Assembly: GCA_023229765.1 (NCBI GenBank)
Contig: JALNYO010000016.1
Location: forward strand, 1-64,000
Direction: 5' to 3'
Source of the DNA: Syntrophales bacterium
Lineage (GTDB): Bacteria; Desulfobacterota; Syntrophia; Syntrophales; UBA5619
Length of the DNA stretch: 64,000 nt
The notes below the pieces were generated by a model. That model saw only the letters and a list, made by a program, of their open reading frames with translations, was not told where the DNA came from and ran no database searches. The position numbers were made by a program, and so were the translations under genes. The number at the start of each line of letters is the position of its first letter. Within the stretch, counting starts at the first letter, position 1. Below are positions 8,117 to 18,638 of this stretch, in pieces.

Positions 8117-9426
8117 CGGATTATCTTTGCATGCAGCGTTTTTCGGTCAATTCCCAATAACAGGGCGGCCCGGCTCTGGTTCCAGGAGGCTCCCTCCATG
8201 ATCTCAAGTATCTGCTGCCGTTCGGCTTTTTCCAGGGGAGACAGCCCGGGTTGCTCATCTTGCTGAGCTATCCGGAGCTTTTCGGGAAGATTCTCCGGTA
8301 AAATCAAGGCAAAAGGCGACAGCAGCAGGGTCTGACGGAGGACATTTTCCAGCTCGCGGACGTTGCCTGGCCAGTCGTAACCAATAAAACATTCCATCGC
8401 CTCGTCGGAAATGCGAACCGAGGAATAACCCCATTTCTGCAAAAAGGAGTCAAGCAATTGCGGGATGTCCTCCTTATGATCGCGTAGCGGCGGGGCATGA
8501 AGGCGTACAACAAAGCGAAACAGCAAATCGGAGCGGAACCGCCCGTCGGCAACATCCTTTTCGATGTTCCGGTTTGCCGCCGCCACCACCCGAACGGAAA
8601 CATGCATTGTACTGTTGCCGCCAAGTCTTCTGATTTCACCACTTTGCATGAAACGCAGCAGTTTGCCCTGAAGGGCGGAGGACATTTCGGTGATCTCGTC
8701 CAGGAAAATAGTGCCCGTCTGCGCCGCCTCCAGCAGTCCCTGGTGTGAATGATCCGCCCCGGTAAAGGCCCCCCGCTCGAATCCAAAAAGTTCCGATTCC
8801 AGCAGCGTCTCCGGGATCGCCCCGCAGTTGACTGTCAGAAACGGCTTATCCCGGCGGGCGCTGAGCCTGTGCAGGGAATTTGCCGTAAGCTCCTTGCCGG
8901 TGCCGCTTTCGCCGCTGATCAGCACGCTTGCCGAAGCATCGGCCACCCGGGCGATCTGTTTGTAAAAATCAACCATCACCGCGGATGAACCGATAAACTG
9001 AGGTTCCTGCCGCATCTCACCCTGTCTCTGCAGGGAAAGCTGCCGCAGCTTCCGGACGTCGAGCACCTTGCGCACCATCTCCCTGATCGCGTCCGGCGAA
9101 AACGGCTTGCTGATGTAATCCCACGCCCCTTCCCGGAGCGCCTCCATCGTTGTCTCCAGGGAGCCGAATGCCGTCATCAAGATCACCGGCAGCTCTGGTC
9201 TTTTTGCATGCACCTGGCGCAGGAACTCCAACCCATCCATATCCGGCATGCGAATGTCGGATAAAATGAGGTCATACTCGGAAATTTCCCCCTCAAGGAC
9301 ATCCCGGGCGGAGGTAAAATAATTAACCTCATAACCGGATCTGAGCAGAGCCTCTTGCAAAAACTCACAGGCCACGGCGTCGTCATCGACAACAAGGATG
9401 CGGATTGCCTGCTTTTTCTTATCCAA
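8095..9426 (-). CDS. Sigma-54-dependent response regulator, NtrC family
   Basis: 443 residues: receiver (phospho-Asp in LILSDIRMPDMDG), AAA+ domain with Walker A GESGTGKE, the sigma-54-contacting GAFTGA loop intact, Walker B GTIFLDEI, and a Fis-type helix-turn-helix at the C-terminus (NQSRAALLLGIDRKTLHAK). It activates transcription from sigma-54 promoters. The start is a TTG that overlaps the stop of gap (TTGGATAA), with GGAGA upstream. No ATG lies nearby, and the receiver fold starts only six residues later. It is therefore translationally coupled to gap and convergent with the histidine kinase gene. Confidence 0.9.
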   Translation of the reverse strand: MDKKKQAIRILVVDDDAVACEFLQEALLRSGYEVNYFTSARDVLEGEISEYDLILSDIRMPDMDGLEFLRQVHAKRPELPVILMTAFGSLETTMEALREGAWDYISKPFSPDAIREMVRKVLDVRKLRQLSLQRQGEMRQEPQFIGSSAVMVDFYKQIARVADASASVLISGESGTGKELTANSLHRLSARRDKPFLTVNCGAIPETLLESELFGFERGAFTGADHSHQGLLEAAQTGTIFLDEITEMSSALQGKLLRFMQSGEIRRLGGNSTMHVSVRVVAAANRNIEKDVADGRFRSDLLFRFVVRLHAPPLRDHKEDIPQLLDSFLQKWGYSSVRISDEAMECFIGYDWPGNVRELENVLRQTLLLSPFALILPENLPEKLRIAQQDEQPGLSPLEKAERQQILEIMEGASWNQSRAALLLGIDRKTLHAKIIRYNLTGK

Positions 9427-10432
9427 GCCCTTTTTCTCCCATATAGCTTGCCAGATCGGCAACGCGGCAGGAGTAGCCCCATTCGTTGTCGTACCAGGCG
9501 ACGACTTTGGCCATATTGCCCCTGAGTACCTGGGTGAATTCGACATCGACGATCGAGGAGTGGAAATTCCCCTTGAAGTCCATCGAAACAAGCCCCTTCT
9601 CTTCGCAGTCCATGATTCCCTTGAGCTGTTTTTTTGCTGCTGCGCGGAGCGTGTCGCGGAGTTCCTCCGTTGTGGTCTTCTTCTTCAGCTCGGCGGTGAA
9701 ATCGACGATCGATACCGTCGGCGTCGGCACCCGGAGCGAATAGCCGTCAAAGCGGCCGGCCAGCTCCGGAATGACGAGGGACAGTGCTCTGGCCGCGCCG
9801 GTGGTGGTCGGGATGATGTTCACCGCCGCCGCGCGGGCCCGCCGCAGATCCTTGTGCGGGGCATCCAGGATGCGCTGGTCGTTCGTGTAGGAGTGAATCG
9901 TCGTCATCATCCCCTTTTCGATGCCGAAGGCCTTATGCACAACCAGCACCGGGGGCGCCAGGCAGTTCGTTGTGCAGGAGGCGTTCGAGACGATATGGTG
10001 CGTCTGCGGGTTGTAATCCTTGTGGTTTACCCCCATGACAATCGTGATGTCTTCCTCCTTGGCAGGGGCGCTGATGATCACCTTCCTGGCTCCGGCCTCA
10101 AGGTGCGCCGAGGCCTTCGGCCCGGTCAGGAAAAGCCCGGTGCTCTCGATGACGATATCCACCCCCGCATCGTCCCACGGGATGGCGGCGGGATCGCGAA
10201 AGGCAAAGCTCTGGATTTTTTTGCCGTTGATCAGCAGGGCCTCTTTGCCGATGGCCACCTCGCCCGCGTAAATGCCGTAGTTGGTGTCGTATTTGAACAG
10301 ATGGGCGTTCGTTTCGACATCGAAGAGATCGTTTACGGCAACGACCTGCAGGGTGTCGGGATAACGCTCCAGAACAGCCTTTAAAACCTGGCGCCCAATC
10401 CGGCCAAAACCGTTTATGCCAAGGCGAATCAT
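9419..10432 (-). CDS. gap: Glyceraldehyde-3-phosphate dehydrogenase, type I
   Basis: 337 residues, normal family length. The NAD-binding motif INGFGRIGRQ is at the N-terminus, the active site SNASCTTNCLAP with catalytic Cys near residue 153, and the conserved WYDNEWGYS near the end. Catalyses glyceraldehyde-3-phosphate + NAD + phosphate to 1,3-bisphosphoglycerate in glycolysis and gluconeogenesis. An ATG is chosen with GAGGGAGG a few bases upstream. It sits between a GAF-domain gene and a sigma-54 regulator gene, overlapping the latter by eight bases; neither neighbour is glycolytic. Confidence 0.97.
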   Translation of the reverse strand: MIRLGINGFGRIGRQVLKAVLERYPDTLQVVAVNDLFDVETNAHLFKYDTNYGIYAGEVAIGKEALLINGKKIQSFAFRDPAAIPWDDAGVDIVIESTGLFLTGPKASAHLEAGARKVIISAPAKEEDITIVMGVNHKDYNPQTHHIVSNASCTTNCLAPPVLVVHKAFGIEKGMMTTIHSYTNDQRILDAPHKDLRRARAAAVNIIPTTTGAARALSLVIPELAGRFDGYSLRVPTPTVSIVDFTAELKKKTTTEELRDTLRAAAKKQLKGIMDCEEKGLVSMDFKGNFHSSIVDVEFTQVLRGNMAKVVAWYDNEWGYSCRVADLASYMGEKGLG

Positions 10433-10451
10433 AAAAACCTCCCTCTTTAGT

Positions 10452-11015
10452 TTAGTTGTCGTCAATCCGGTATTTGTTTTCCACCAGCAGATCGCAGCGT
10501 GTCTGGAGCACCTCGTGCATCCGGGCGTTGTCAAGGGCAATCGCGCTGAGATTGGCCGCCGCCTTCAGAAACTTGAGTTCATCTTCATTGAACTGCCTCA
10601 CCCGGTCGGAATAGACGCGCAAAACGCCGATCGCCTTTTTCTCCAGCAGCAGCGGCACGACGAGCACGGACTTTATCCCCTCCGCCTTGGCCTTTTCCCC
10701 GTACTGGAAATCCTTGTCCGCCTGGACATCCTCTATCCAGATGATCTTTCCTTTTATCGCCTTGCGGTCAAGGCCGCTTTCATCGAGGAGGATCGGCCCC
10801 TTGTGGATGTACCCTTGTGAGAGGCCGCTTGCCGCCCCCAGGACAAGCTGTTTTTTGCGCGCATCTAAAAGGCGGATGCTGCCCGCCTTGACCCCGACTG
10901 CTGCAACTACGCTCTGCACGATCTTCTCCAGAACCTTCTTCGTATCCAGAGAGCCATTGATCGCCTTGGCAACCTCGTACAGGGCAGCAAAATAATCGGT
11001 ATTCCTCTCCTTCAT
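10452..11015 (-). CDS. GAF-domain protein
   Basis: 187 residues, almost entirely one GAF domain (from about residue 20 to 165, with LLDARKKQLVLGAASGLS and the FLKAAANLSAIALDNARMHE C-terminal helix). GAF domains bind small ligands such as cyclic nucleotides, haem or effectors, often redox-linked. Here the domain stands alone with no output domain, so it may act through a partner. Strong GGGAGGTG box ahead of the ATG. It is the first gene of a likely GAF-gap-response regulator operon. Confidence 0.82.
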   Translation of the reverse strand: MKERNTDYFAALYEVAKAINGSLDTKKVLEKIVQSVVAAVGVKAGSIRLLDARKKQLVLGAASGLSQGYIHKGPILLDESGLDRKAIKGKIIWIEDVQADKDFQYGEKAKAEGIKSVLVVPLLLEKKAIGVLRVYSDRVRQFNEDELKFLKAAANLSAIALDNARMHEVLQTRCDLLVENKYRIDDN

Positions 11016-11058
11016 GGCTTCACCTCCCTAAGTTTTTCTGCTTGTAAACCTTTGCTTG

Positions 11059-11079
11059 AAAACGCGGTTTAATGTTCAT
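11059..11079 (+). repeat. Degenerate copy of the 21-bp micro-sequence
   Basis: Resembles the 21-bp micro-sequence found inside the MITEs. The 3' part TTTAATGTTCAT is kept and the centre has several changes. Stands in the leader region upstream of the GAF-domain gene. Confidence 0.45.
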
Positions 11080-11146
11080 AAAATGCATGCGTAAATTTTT
11101 GATATACAATGATCCTTCTTTGTGACGGCGTGCCTTAATGAGTGTC

Positions 11147-12133
11147 TCATCTTGGCAAATGTTCAAAAAAACAGAGCCCGCCGCCGGTTCTCCTTCTGCC
11201 GATCAAGCCCCTTTTCTCCAGCGTAACAAGATGAACGTAGCTTTCGTTCAGGGCGAGCAGACGGTCAAAAACAGGCAGGCTGTTTCCAAAGATAAACTGG
11301 GAAACCTGCCTTGCTGTTTTCGCCCCCTCATCGAGGGCCTGAAAGGCAAGCAGCGATCTTTCGGCGTGATGTTTGCGGACATCGGCAATCCTTCCCCGGA
11401 GATTGGTAAAGGGACGCCCGTGCGAGGGCCAGATGGTCTCAATCTCCAGTTCCTCTACCTTGGTCATGGAGTCAAGAAAGCTCTCCAGCGGATGAAATTT
11501 GGGGTCGATCAGATCAGGGCTCAGATTCGGCGTGATATGCGGGAGGATGTGGTCCCCGGAGATCAAGGCGCGTTCCGCGGGCAGGTAAAACGAGAGATGA
11601 CCGCGGCTGTGGCCCGGGGTTGCGACCACTCTCAGTTCCCGGTCGCCGGCAACAAGCTGTTCGCCGTCGGACAGATGGCTGTCGGCGGTAAAAGGCAGGG
11701 TCGCCTGCTCAAAGGAGGTGAAGGTGCTGGCAATTTCCCCAATCGTGGCTTTATCAAGGCCGTGCTCTATGCAGAAGGCCTCCATCCGCCAAACGCGACC
11801 GTCATCCAGAGCAAACGTGCGAATCGTCTGCGCGTCAATTTCCGAGAGGCTGATCGCTGCCCCGGAACGTTCTTTGATGAGGCCCGCCAGACCGCAGTGA
11901 TCCATATGAAAATGGGTGATAAAAATCCTGCGACATTCCTCCAGCGTCAGCCCCGCCTGGGACAGCGCTTCCTCAAGCGCCGGCAGGACCCCGGGCAGGT
12001 TGGGACCGGTATCAATCAGCGTGAAGCCCTTTTTTTCCAGGAACAAAAAAACGTTGACATGGGTCAGCCGAAAAGGCATGGGCAACCTGATCAGAAAAAT
12101 TTCCTTCGCCACTTCCCGCACCGCTTTATTCAA
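11147..12133 (-). CDS. MBL-fold metallohydrolase
   Basis: 328 residues. The metallo-beta-lactamase metal site is complete: THFHMDHCG (HxHxDH), a downstream ATPGHSRGH histidine, SGDHILP and the final WPSHGRP. The C-terminal ~70 residues form a winged-helix-like tail (KTARQVSQFIF... HLVTLEKRGLI), as in LACTB2-like or RNase-BN-like hydrolases. The substrate is unknown; hydrolysis of thioesters, lactones or nucleic acid are all possible. The start is TTG, five bases after a perfect AAGGAGG. It follows the activase gene by 32 bases and probably shares its transcript. Confidence 0.85.
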   Translation of the reverse strand: MNKAVREVAKEIFLIRLPMPFRLTHVNVFLFLEKKGFTLIDTGPNLPGVLPALEEALSQAGLTLEECRRIFITHFHMDHCGLAGLIKERSGAAISLSEIDAQTIRTFALDDGRVWRMEAFCIEHGLDKATIGEIASTFTSFEQATLPFTADSHLSDGEQLVAGDRELRVVATPGHSRGHLSFYLPAERALISGDHILPHITPNLSPDLIDPKFHPLESFLDSMTKVEELEIETIWPSHGRPFTNLRGRIADVRKHHAERSLLAFQALDEGAKTARQVSQFIFGNSLPVFDRLLALNESYVHLVTLEKRGLIGRRRTGGGLCFFEHLPR

Positions 12134-12165
12134 ATTAACCTCCTTAAGGATTGCTCCTGATTTTT

Positions 12166-12924
12166 CTACAAAAGGGCGGCGCCGATTGCCCCCGCCAACT
12201 GAGCGTAAGAAGAAACTATCAGCGGATAGCCAAGCGCTTTTTCCAGCGCCTGGACAACCCCCGCATTTTGAGAAACTCCGCCGGTCATCATCACCGGCGC
12301 CCTGATGCCGATCCGGGTTGCCATTGCCGCCACCCGGGAGGCGATGGCCTCATGGATGCCGGCAATAATGTTTTCCCGAGTTTCCCCTTTAGCGATCAGC
12401 GAGATCACCTCCGATTCGGCAAAGACGGTGCAGGTGCTGCTGATCTTCGCCGGTTTTTCGGCGCTCAGGGAGAGCGCGCCGAATTCATTCAGATCGGCCT
12501 CCAGGGCGCGCGCCATTACCTCAAGAAAACGGCCCGTGCCTGCCGCGCACTTGTCGTTCATCGTGAAATTCGTCATCCGGCCTTCTTCGTCTATGACGAT
12601 GGCCTTGCTGTCCTGGCCGCCGATATCGATCAGCGAGCGCACCGAAGGATCGAGAAAATGCGCCCCGGTTGCATGGCACATCAGTTCCGTTACCATCTTG
12701 TCCGCGATTGCCACGCTCTTGCGGCCGTAGCCGGTCGCAATGATCCGCTCCACATCCGTCTGCGCCAGGGAAAGAGAAGAAAGCAGTTCATCAAGCACCC
12801 TGCGTCCCGCCGCCTCGGCGTTATAGCCTGCCGCAATCACGTTGGTTCCCAAAAGACGTCCGTCTTCCATCACTGCGGCCTTGGCCGTATTGGAACCGAT
12901 ATCGATCCCTGCCTTCAAACCCAT
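12166..12924 (-). CDS. 2-hydroxyacyl-CoA dehydratase / benzoyl-CoA reductase-type activase
   Basis: 252 residues, the normal size of single-domain activases (HgdC, YjiL, BcrA/BadF group). ASKHA ATPase motifs are present: GIDIGSNTAK at the start, SLIDIGGQDSKAI, and MTGGVSQNAGV near the end. The two cysteines that ligate the inter-subunit [4Fe-4S] cluster are in DKCAAGTGRF and SSTCTVFAESEV. Such proteins use ATP to push one electron at very low potential into a dehydratase or reductase partner. No partner subunits are encoded nearby in this window. Confidence 0.92.
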   Translation of the reverse strand: MGLKAGIDIGSNTAKAAVMEDGRLLGTNVIAAGYNAEAAGRRVLDELLSSLSLAQTDVERIIATGYGRKSVAIADKMVTELMCHATGAHFLDPSVRSLIDIGGQDSKAIVIDEEGRMTNFTMNDKCAAGTGRFLEVMARALEADLNEFGALSLSAEKPAKISSTCTVFAESEVISLIAKGETRENIIAGIHEAIASRVAAMATRIGIRAPVMMTGGVSQNAGVVQALEKALGYPLIVSSYAQLAGAIGAALL

Positions 12925-12970
12925 AAAGCCTTGCGCCCCTTCAAACTATTCCCCATCACAAATCCTATTG

Positions 12971-13726
12971 TCATTGTCCGCTTTTAGTCAAGGGCGACGG
13001 CTGAAACCAGCGGTCCTTGCCGCCTTCGTAGAACCACTTGTCCGGAAATCCGCGTCGGCTGATGAAACTGGGGTTGTCGGCCCAATTGAGCAGTTCCTCG
13101 TAGGCTTTGTAGATTTTGCGAAACATCTCCGCATCCCCGCCGAGATCCGGGTGATGGATCTTCACCTGCCGCCGGTAGGCGTTTCTTACTATCTTGTTCA
13201 GCTCTTCGGAACTAAGGCTGGATTTATCAATATCCAGATATACCAGCGCAGTGGGATTGATATCCGGCATTTGCCTAATATGCGGTTTTACATCCAGCAT
13301 TGTTACACGATTTCGGACGGCGTTATCGAGAACGTGGAGCGTTGCGAAGTGCCGTTTTTTTGTTCGTTGTTGTTCTTTCCACCATGTTTCTCCCAGAATA
13401 TTGGCCATCACGCCGAAATCCTCACCGGGGCTTTTCCCTGCCGAACGGGGGTATAAAAAACTGTATATATCTCTCTGTCCCCAGGGCAATATATCCATGA
13501 TTATCAGATGTTCGGAAAAGTAAAAGGTTGCGTAGCGGGTGTTTAACGCCTGCAGGAGGCCGCAGCGCATATCGAGTCGTTGGTGAAGCTTCTGTCTGCA
13601 CTCAACGGAGCAGTATCTTTTTCGCCCCATGTTCTCGGTTGTCCCGCAGGACAGGCATCTCCTCGGTTCTTTGCCCTTGTTTGCCAAAACAGCCAGCGCC
13701 TTCATGTTCAGTAGCTTTTCCTCCAA
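12971..13726 (-). CDS. J-domain protein with N-terminal zinc-finger-like motif
   Basis: 251 residues. Near the N-terminus is a Cys4 motif (CLSCGTTENMGRKRYCSVEC, residues 24-43) like those of zinc-ribbon or FCS-type fingers. A middle region of about 120 residues is unrecognised. The C-terminal part is a J domain: VRNAYRRQVKIHHPDLGGD contains the HPD tripeptide that triggers DnaK ATPase activity, then the helix MFRKIYKAYEELL. J proteins with an extra domain usually bring a specific client to DnaK. The client is unknown. Single gene between the activase and a small membrane protein. Confidence 0.75.
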   Translation of the reverse strand: MEEKLLNMKALAVLANKGKEPRRCLSCGTTENMGRKRYCSVECRQKLHQRLDMRCGLLQALNTRYATFYFSEHLIIMDILPWGQRDIYSFLYPRSAGKSPGEDFGVMANILGETWWKEQQRTKKRHFATLHVLDNAVRNRVTMLDVKPHIRQMPDINPTALVYLDIDKSSLSSEELNKIVRNAYRRQVKIHHPDLGGDAEMFRKIYKAYEELLNWADNPSFISRRGFPDKWFYEGGKDRWFQPSPLTKSGQ

Positions 13727-13851
13727 CCATAAATATCAAACTGCTTTTTATAAATCCCGATAGCTGCGACGCAGCGCTGCTGTCGGGGGAAATAAGTAAT
13801 TTGCACCGAGAGGGTCTTTGAGAACCCCTAAGCATCCGAGACGGATCATCC

Positions 13852-14190
13852 CTACCGAGATTGTCTCCGGATGTCATCGGATAGTCTGTACCATTTCTGG
13901 ACTCCATTTTCGAGCCGGTAGTAATGCAGCAGATACGCAACCGCCAGGACAATCAGCAGCCCGGAAAGAACGAAACACAAAACGGAAGGGTATAGCATGG
14001 CATACCCGAGAGAAAGCAAGGCAAACAGGCAAACGAACAGTGTCACCAGCAGATGAACCAGTCTTTCGTGCTGCATCCACTCGATCCGTTTGTCGTGACG
14101 GGCAAGCAGTTCCCGTAACGCTTCCGGGGGGAGATTCTTTGCCAGTGCGTCTTGCACAAAGAGCTCATGACGCTTCATGGAGTCAATCAT
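13852..14190 (-). CDS. Small membrane protein of unknown function
   Basis: 112 residues. A cytosolic, helical N-terminus (MIDSMKRHELF.. LLARHDKRIEWMQHERLVH) is followed by two close transmembrane helices (about residues 43-62 and 66-87) and a short basic tail. The ATG at 14190 has AAAGGCGA upstream; a TTG at 14208 and an ATG at 14178 are alternatives. I do not recognise a named family. Sequence and layout suggest a small inner-membrane protein with both ends in the cytosol. Confidence 0.6.
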   Translation of the reverse strand: MIDSMKRHELFVQDALAKNLPPEALRELLARHDKRIEWMQHERLVHLLVTLFVCLFALLSLGYAMLYPSVLCFVLSGLLIVLAVAYLLHYYRLENGVQKWYRLSDDIRRQSR

Positions 14191-14327
14191 ACCATTCGCC
14201 TTTGTCAATGCTATGATTCATCTTCTTTCATTCTCATCTTCCGGAACTGATAATGATCCTGATTTAGGATGTTAACGCAACGCGCGATTTTTTACCAGTC
14301 AATCATTGTCATGTGTCAAGATATCTC

Positions 14328-14356
14328 TTGACAAGCAAAAACAGCATCCCTATACT
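14328..14356 (+). promoter_or_regulatory. Sigma-70 promoter
   Basis: TTGACA (14328-14333), 17-base spacer, TATACT (14351-14356): a near-consensus housekeeping promoter. It faces the small open frame at 14413 and the GGDEF gene. The spacer is closely related to that of the rfbC promoter at 28089. Confidence 0.8.
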
Positions 14357-14412
14357 GCCGAAACAAAAAAGGAAGTCTTATCAAAATCAAATCAAACAGA
14401 CTCTGGAGCGAC

Positions 14413-14631
14413 GTGAAAAAAGCCGGGATAAAAGTCGATTTGTTCAAATTATCCCCTGATCAGGCAAATAGATGCTCTGGTTTGGTTAAAAAGGAGCGGG
14501 ATATCCTGAACGGACTGGAGGGCCTCATAGGTTCAGGTAATAGCGAGGCCCTCGCCAATGCAGCCGGGTCGCTGAAATCGAACTTTGCCCAAACCTATTT
14601 CGTGTTCGGCGACTTCTCCGGTCTGCAGTAG
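14413..14631 (+). CDS. Small hypothetical protein
   Basis: A 72-residue frame from a GTG about 55 bases downstream of a strong promoter, with a weak TGGAG box. It has no signal peptide or membrane segment and looks largely helical. I do not recognise it. It ends 91 bases before the Cache-GGDEF gene, with which it may be co-transcribed. It could be a genuine small protein or only part of that gene's leader. Confidence 0.4.
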   Translation: MKKAGIKVDLFKLSPDQANRCSGLVKKERDILNGLEGLIGSGNSEALANAAGSLKSNFAQTYFVFGDFSGLQ

Positions 14632-14722
14632 GTTTTCATCCCTTTATTTAGTGAGCCCACCTCTCTGAACAGGTCATAATCGAACCCTTTGATACTGAGG
14701 ATTGCAATAATCTATTCCGATC

Positions 14723-16870
14723 ATGAAAAATGAAATTATTATCAAGAAAATCCATTCATCCGCTAAATCCAGCATCAGGGGGGAGATATTTCAAACCAGC
14801 GCTCTTATAGCTTTGATTGTTGTGGTCTTTTTTGGTTTTTTACTCTCAACAGTTCTTTATTATTCTGAAATATCCAAGGCGCGTGCCGTCATTGAGCGAA
14901 CGAATCGCGCCTTGAACCTTTTTGTTGAAGGGCAATTTACAGAAATAATCAACACCATTGAGGTACTGGAAGAGAATAAGGAAATTCGGGAGGCAATGAC
15001 ACTAACTAAAGAGGCTCAGCAGCGCATATTGGATGGGTACCGGTCTATTGCCAAGGTCAACAAGAATATTACATATATATATTCAGGTTACGAGAACGGT
15101 CTGATGCTGATAAACGATTATACCCCGCCCCCAGGATATGATCCGGCCACCCGCCCTTGGTATCGGGCGGCGATGGCAACCAGACCTGAGACGTCAATCG
15201 GTCTTCCCTATCAGGAAATTAAAACAAAAGAGTGGCTGATTTCGACCAGCAGAGCCCTGAAACAGTCCGCAGGCGGGTATGGCGGTGTGGTGGCTGTTGA
15301 TTGTTCAATTGATCAGATTGCCGACCTTATTGCTCAGCACGGCGAATACAAAACGGAATTAAGTTTTGTGATGGACAGGTCCGGGAAAATTATCATGCAT
15401 CCCGATCAATCCTTACTTAACAAATCGCCCCGGGAACTGACGGAATCATTACAACATTACAGCAACGGAAATTTTACATACCGCAACGACAATGATGTGG
15501 AATGCATCGCCCATTTCAGCCGCATCGTTTCCACCGGCTGGACGGTCGTGACAATGGTCGAAAAGAGGGACGTGCTCCACCCGGTAATTTCGAAAGTGTT
15601 GTTTATTATCGGCCTTACCGGTTTTATCGCCCTGTTTTTGGGATTTCTGCAGAGTATTGCGCTGAGCAGACGTTTGTCCCGCCCGCTGGTTGAACTGGCC
15701 AGCAAAATCAAGGATGTTATTGCCGGAAAAGCTTTGTCTGTTGACGAATATGTCTATCCGAACAACGAAATCGGGATTATGGCCCGGGAAGTCGGCAAGC
15801 TGGCGGAAGAAGAACTTAACGCTAAAATCCTTGAACTTCAAGCAAAGGAAGAAAAATACCGCAGTGTCATGGATTTGATGTTTGACCCCTATACAGAGGT
15901 GGACCTGTCAGGAAATTTTATCTTCGTCAATGAATCCATGTGTCGCAACCTCGGATATGCGCGGGAAGAACTGATCGGGAAGAGTTTTAGCCTTATCGTG
16001 CCCGCGGATGAGCAAAAGGCCATGTTCACTGCCTATAACACCGTGTTCCAAAGCGGAGAACCCAATAAAGGTTATTCCCACCGGATCCTGAAGAAGGATG
16101 GCAGCATAATATTTGCTGAGGTTTCCATCGATTTGCGCAGGAATGGTCGGGGCGAGGTTATTGGTTTCAGGACTATCAGCCGCGATATAACCGAGCGCAA
16201 GCGCATGGAGGCGGAAATCCTTGCCTCCGCAGTCACCGATCAGCTCACAGGCCTGCATAACAGAAGGGGATTTTTATCCCTTGCGGGGCAACAGTTAAAA
16301 TTGGCGGAAAGGAATAAGTGTGGCCTGCTGCTCTTTTTTGCCGATCTGGACGGATTGAAATTGATCAATGATAAGCTGGGCCACGAGCAAGGGGATAACG
16401 CCCTCATTGAAGCGGCAACCGTATTTAAAGAGACATTCAGAACCTCCGACATTCTTGCTCGTCTGGGAGGAGATGAGTATGCCGTCCTTGCCGTTGATTT
16501 AACCGAGGAAAATTCACAGATATTTACCGCCCGGTTGCAGTCTCTGATTGATGCACGAAACAATCTCGAAAACAGGAGATACCGACTTTCAATCAGTTTG
16601 GGTTACTCTTTCTATAATCCCGAAAGTCCCTGTATTCTTGAAGAACTCATGGCCTCCGCGGACAAATTGATGTATGAGCGGAAGCAAAATAAGAAGAGCG
16701 TCGATTCCCACACCGACAAAGGGCCTGTCCGGGTGAGCCGCGGCAGTACGGACCAGATAATCCCCCAGACCGAATCCCAGGTCAACGGCGATGGGAGCCG
16801 ATCTCCTGAAGACCGGCTCCCACAGGATGGGCCTTGGAAGGGTCCGCCAGCCGGCCAGCGGGGCCAGTGA
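14723..16870 (+). CDS. Diguanylate cyclase with Cache, PAS and GGDEF domains
   Basis: 715 residues. A membrane segment (~25-47) and another (~292-312) flank a periplasmic dCache sensor that contains DPATRPWYRAA. A HAMP-like linker, a PAS domain (~380-500) and a GGDEF domain follow. The active site reads GGDEY (residues 582-586) rather than GGDEF, and the inhibitory RxxD site (RTSD) stands five residues before it. The enzyme should make cyclic di-GMP in response to a small extracellular ligand. The last ~50 residues after the GGDEF domain are low complexity and overlap an inverted repeat (16792-16822), so they look like a later read-through extension. Tyr for Phe in the signature is a mild deviation. 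Confidence 0.88.
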   Translation: MKNEIIIKKIHSSAKSSIRGEIFQTSALIALIVVVFFGFLLSTVLYYSEISKARAVIERTNRALNLFVEGQFTEIINTIEVLEENKEIREAMTLTKEAQQRILDGYRSIAKVNKNITYIYSGYENGLMLINDYTPPPGYDPATRPWYRAAMATRPETSIGLPYQEIKTKEWLISTSRALKQSAGGYGGVVAVDCSIDQIADLIAQHGEYKTELSFVMDRSGKIIMHPDQSLLNKSPRELTESLQHYSNGNFTYRNDNDVECIAHFSRIVSTGWTVVTMVEKRDVLHPVISKVLFIIGLTGFIALFLGFLQSIALSRRLSRPLVELASKIKDVIAGKALSVDEYVYPNNEIGIMAREVGKLAEEELNAKILELQAKEEKYRSVMDLMFDPYTEVDLSGNFIFVNESMCRNLGYAREELIGKSFSLIVPADEQKAMFTAYNTVFQSGEPNKGYSHRILKKDGSIIFAEVSIDLRRNGRGEVIGFRTISRDITERKRMEAEILASAVTDQLTGLHNRRGFLSLAGQQLKLAERNKCGLLLFFADLDGLKLINDKLGHEQGDNALIEAATVFKETFRTSDILARLGGDEYAVLAVDLTEENSQIFTARLQSLIDARNNLENRRYRLSISLGYSFYNPESPCILEELMASADKLMYERKQNKKSVDSHTDKGPVRVSRGSTDQIIPQTESQVNGDGSRSPEDRLPQDGPWKGPPAGQRGQ
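16792..16822. repeat. Inverted repeat inside the 3' end of the GGDEF gene
   Basis: TGGGAGCCG (16792-16800) and CGGCTCCCA (16814-16822) form a perfect 9-bp stem with a 13-base loop. The sequence is coding on paper but encodes the odd C-terminal tail. Confidence 0.6.
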
Positions 16871-17006
16871 GAAGCGATGATCGCATTCGCGTTTATACAG
16901 CATGGCACGCGTGTTCTACTGTCTCGTCTCACCACATAAGACCGCCGTTGTAAAAGAGGGAAGCTGGGGTAAGGCGGTCCGGAAAAATTGGCGGCAGCCT
17001 CATGGC

Positions 17007-18638
<1,632 letters not shown>

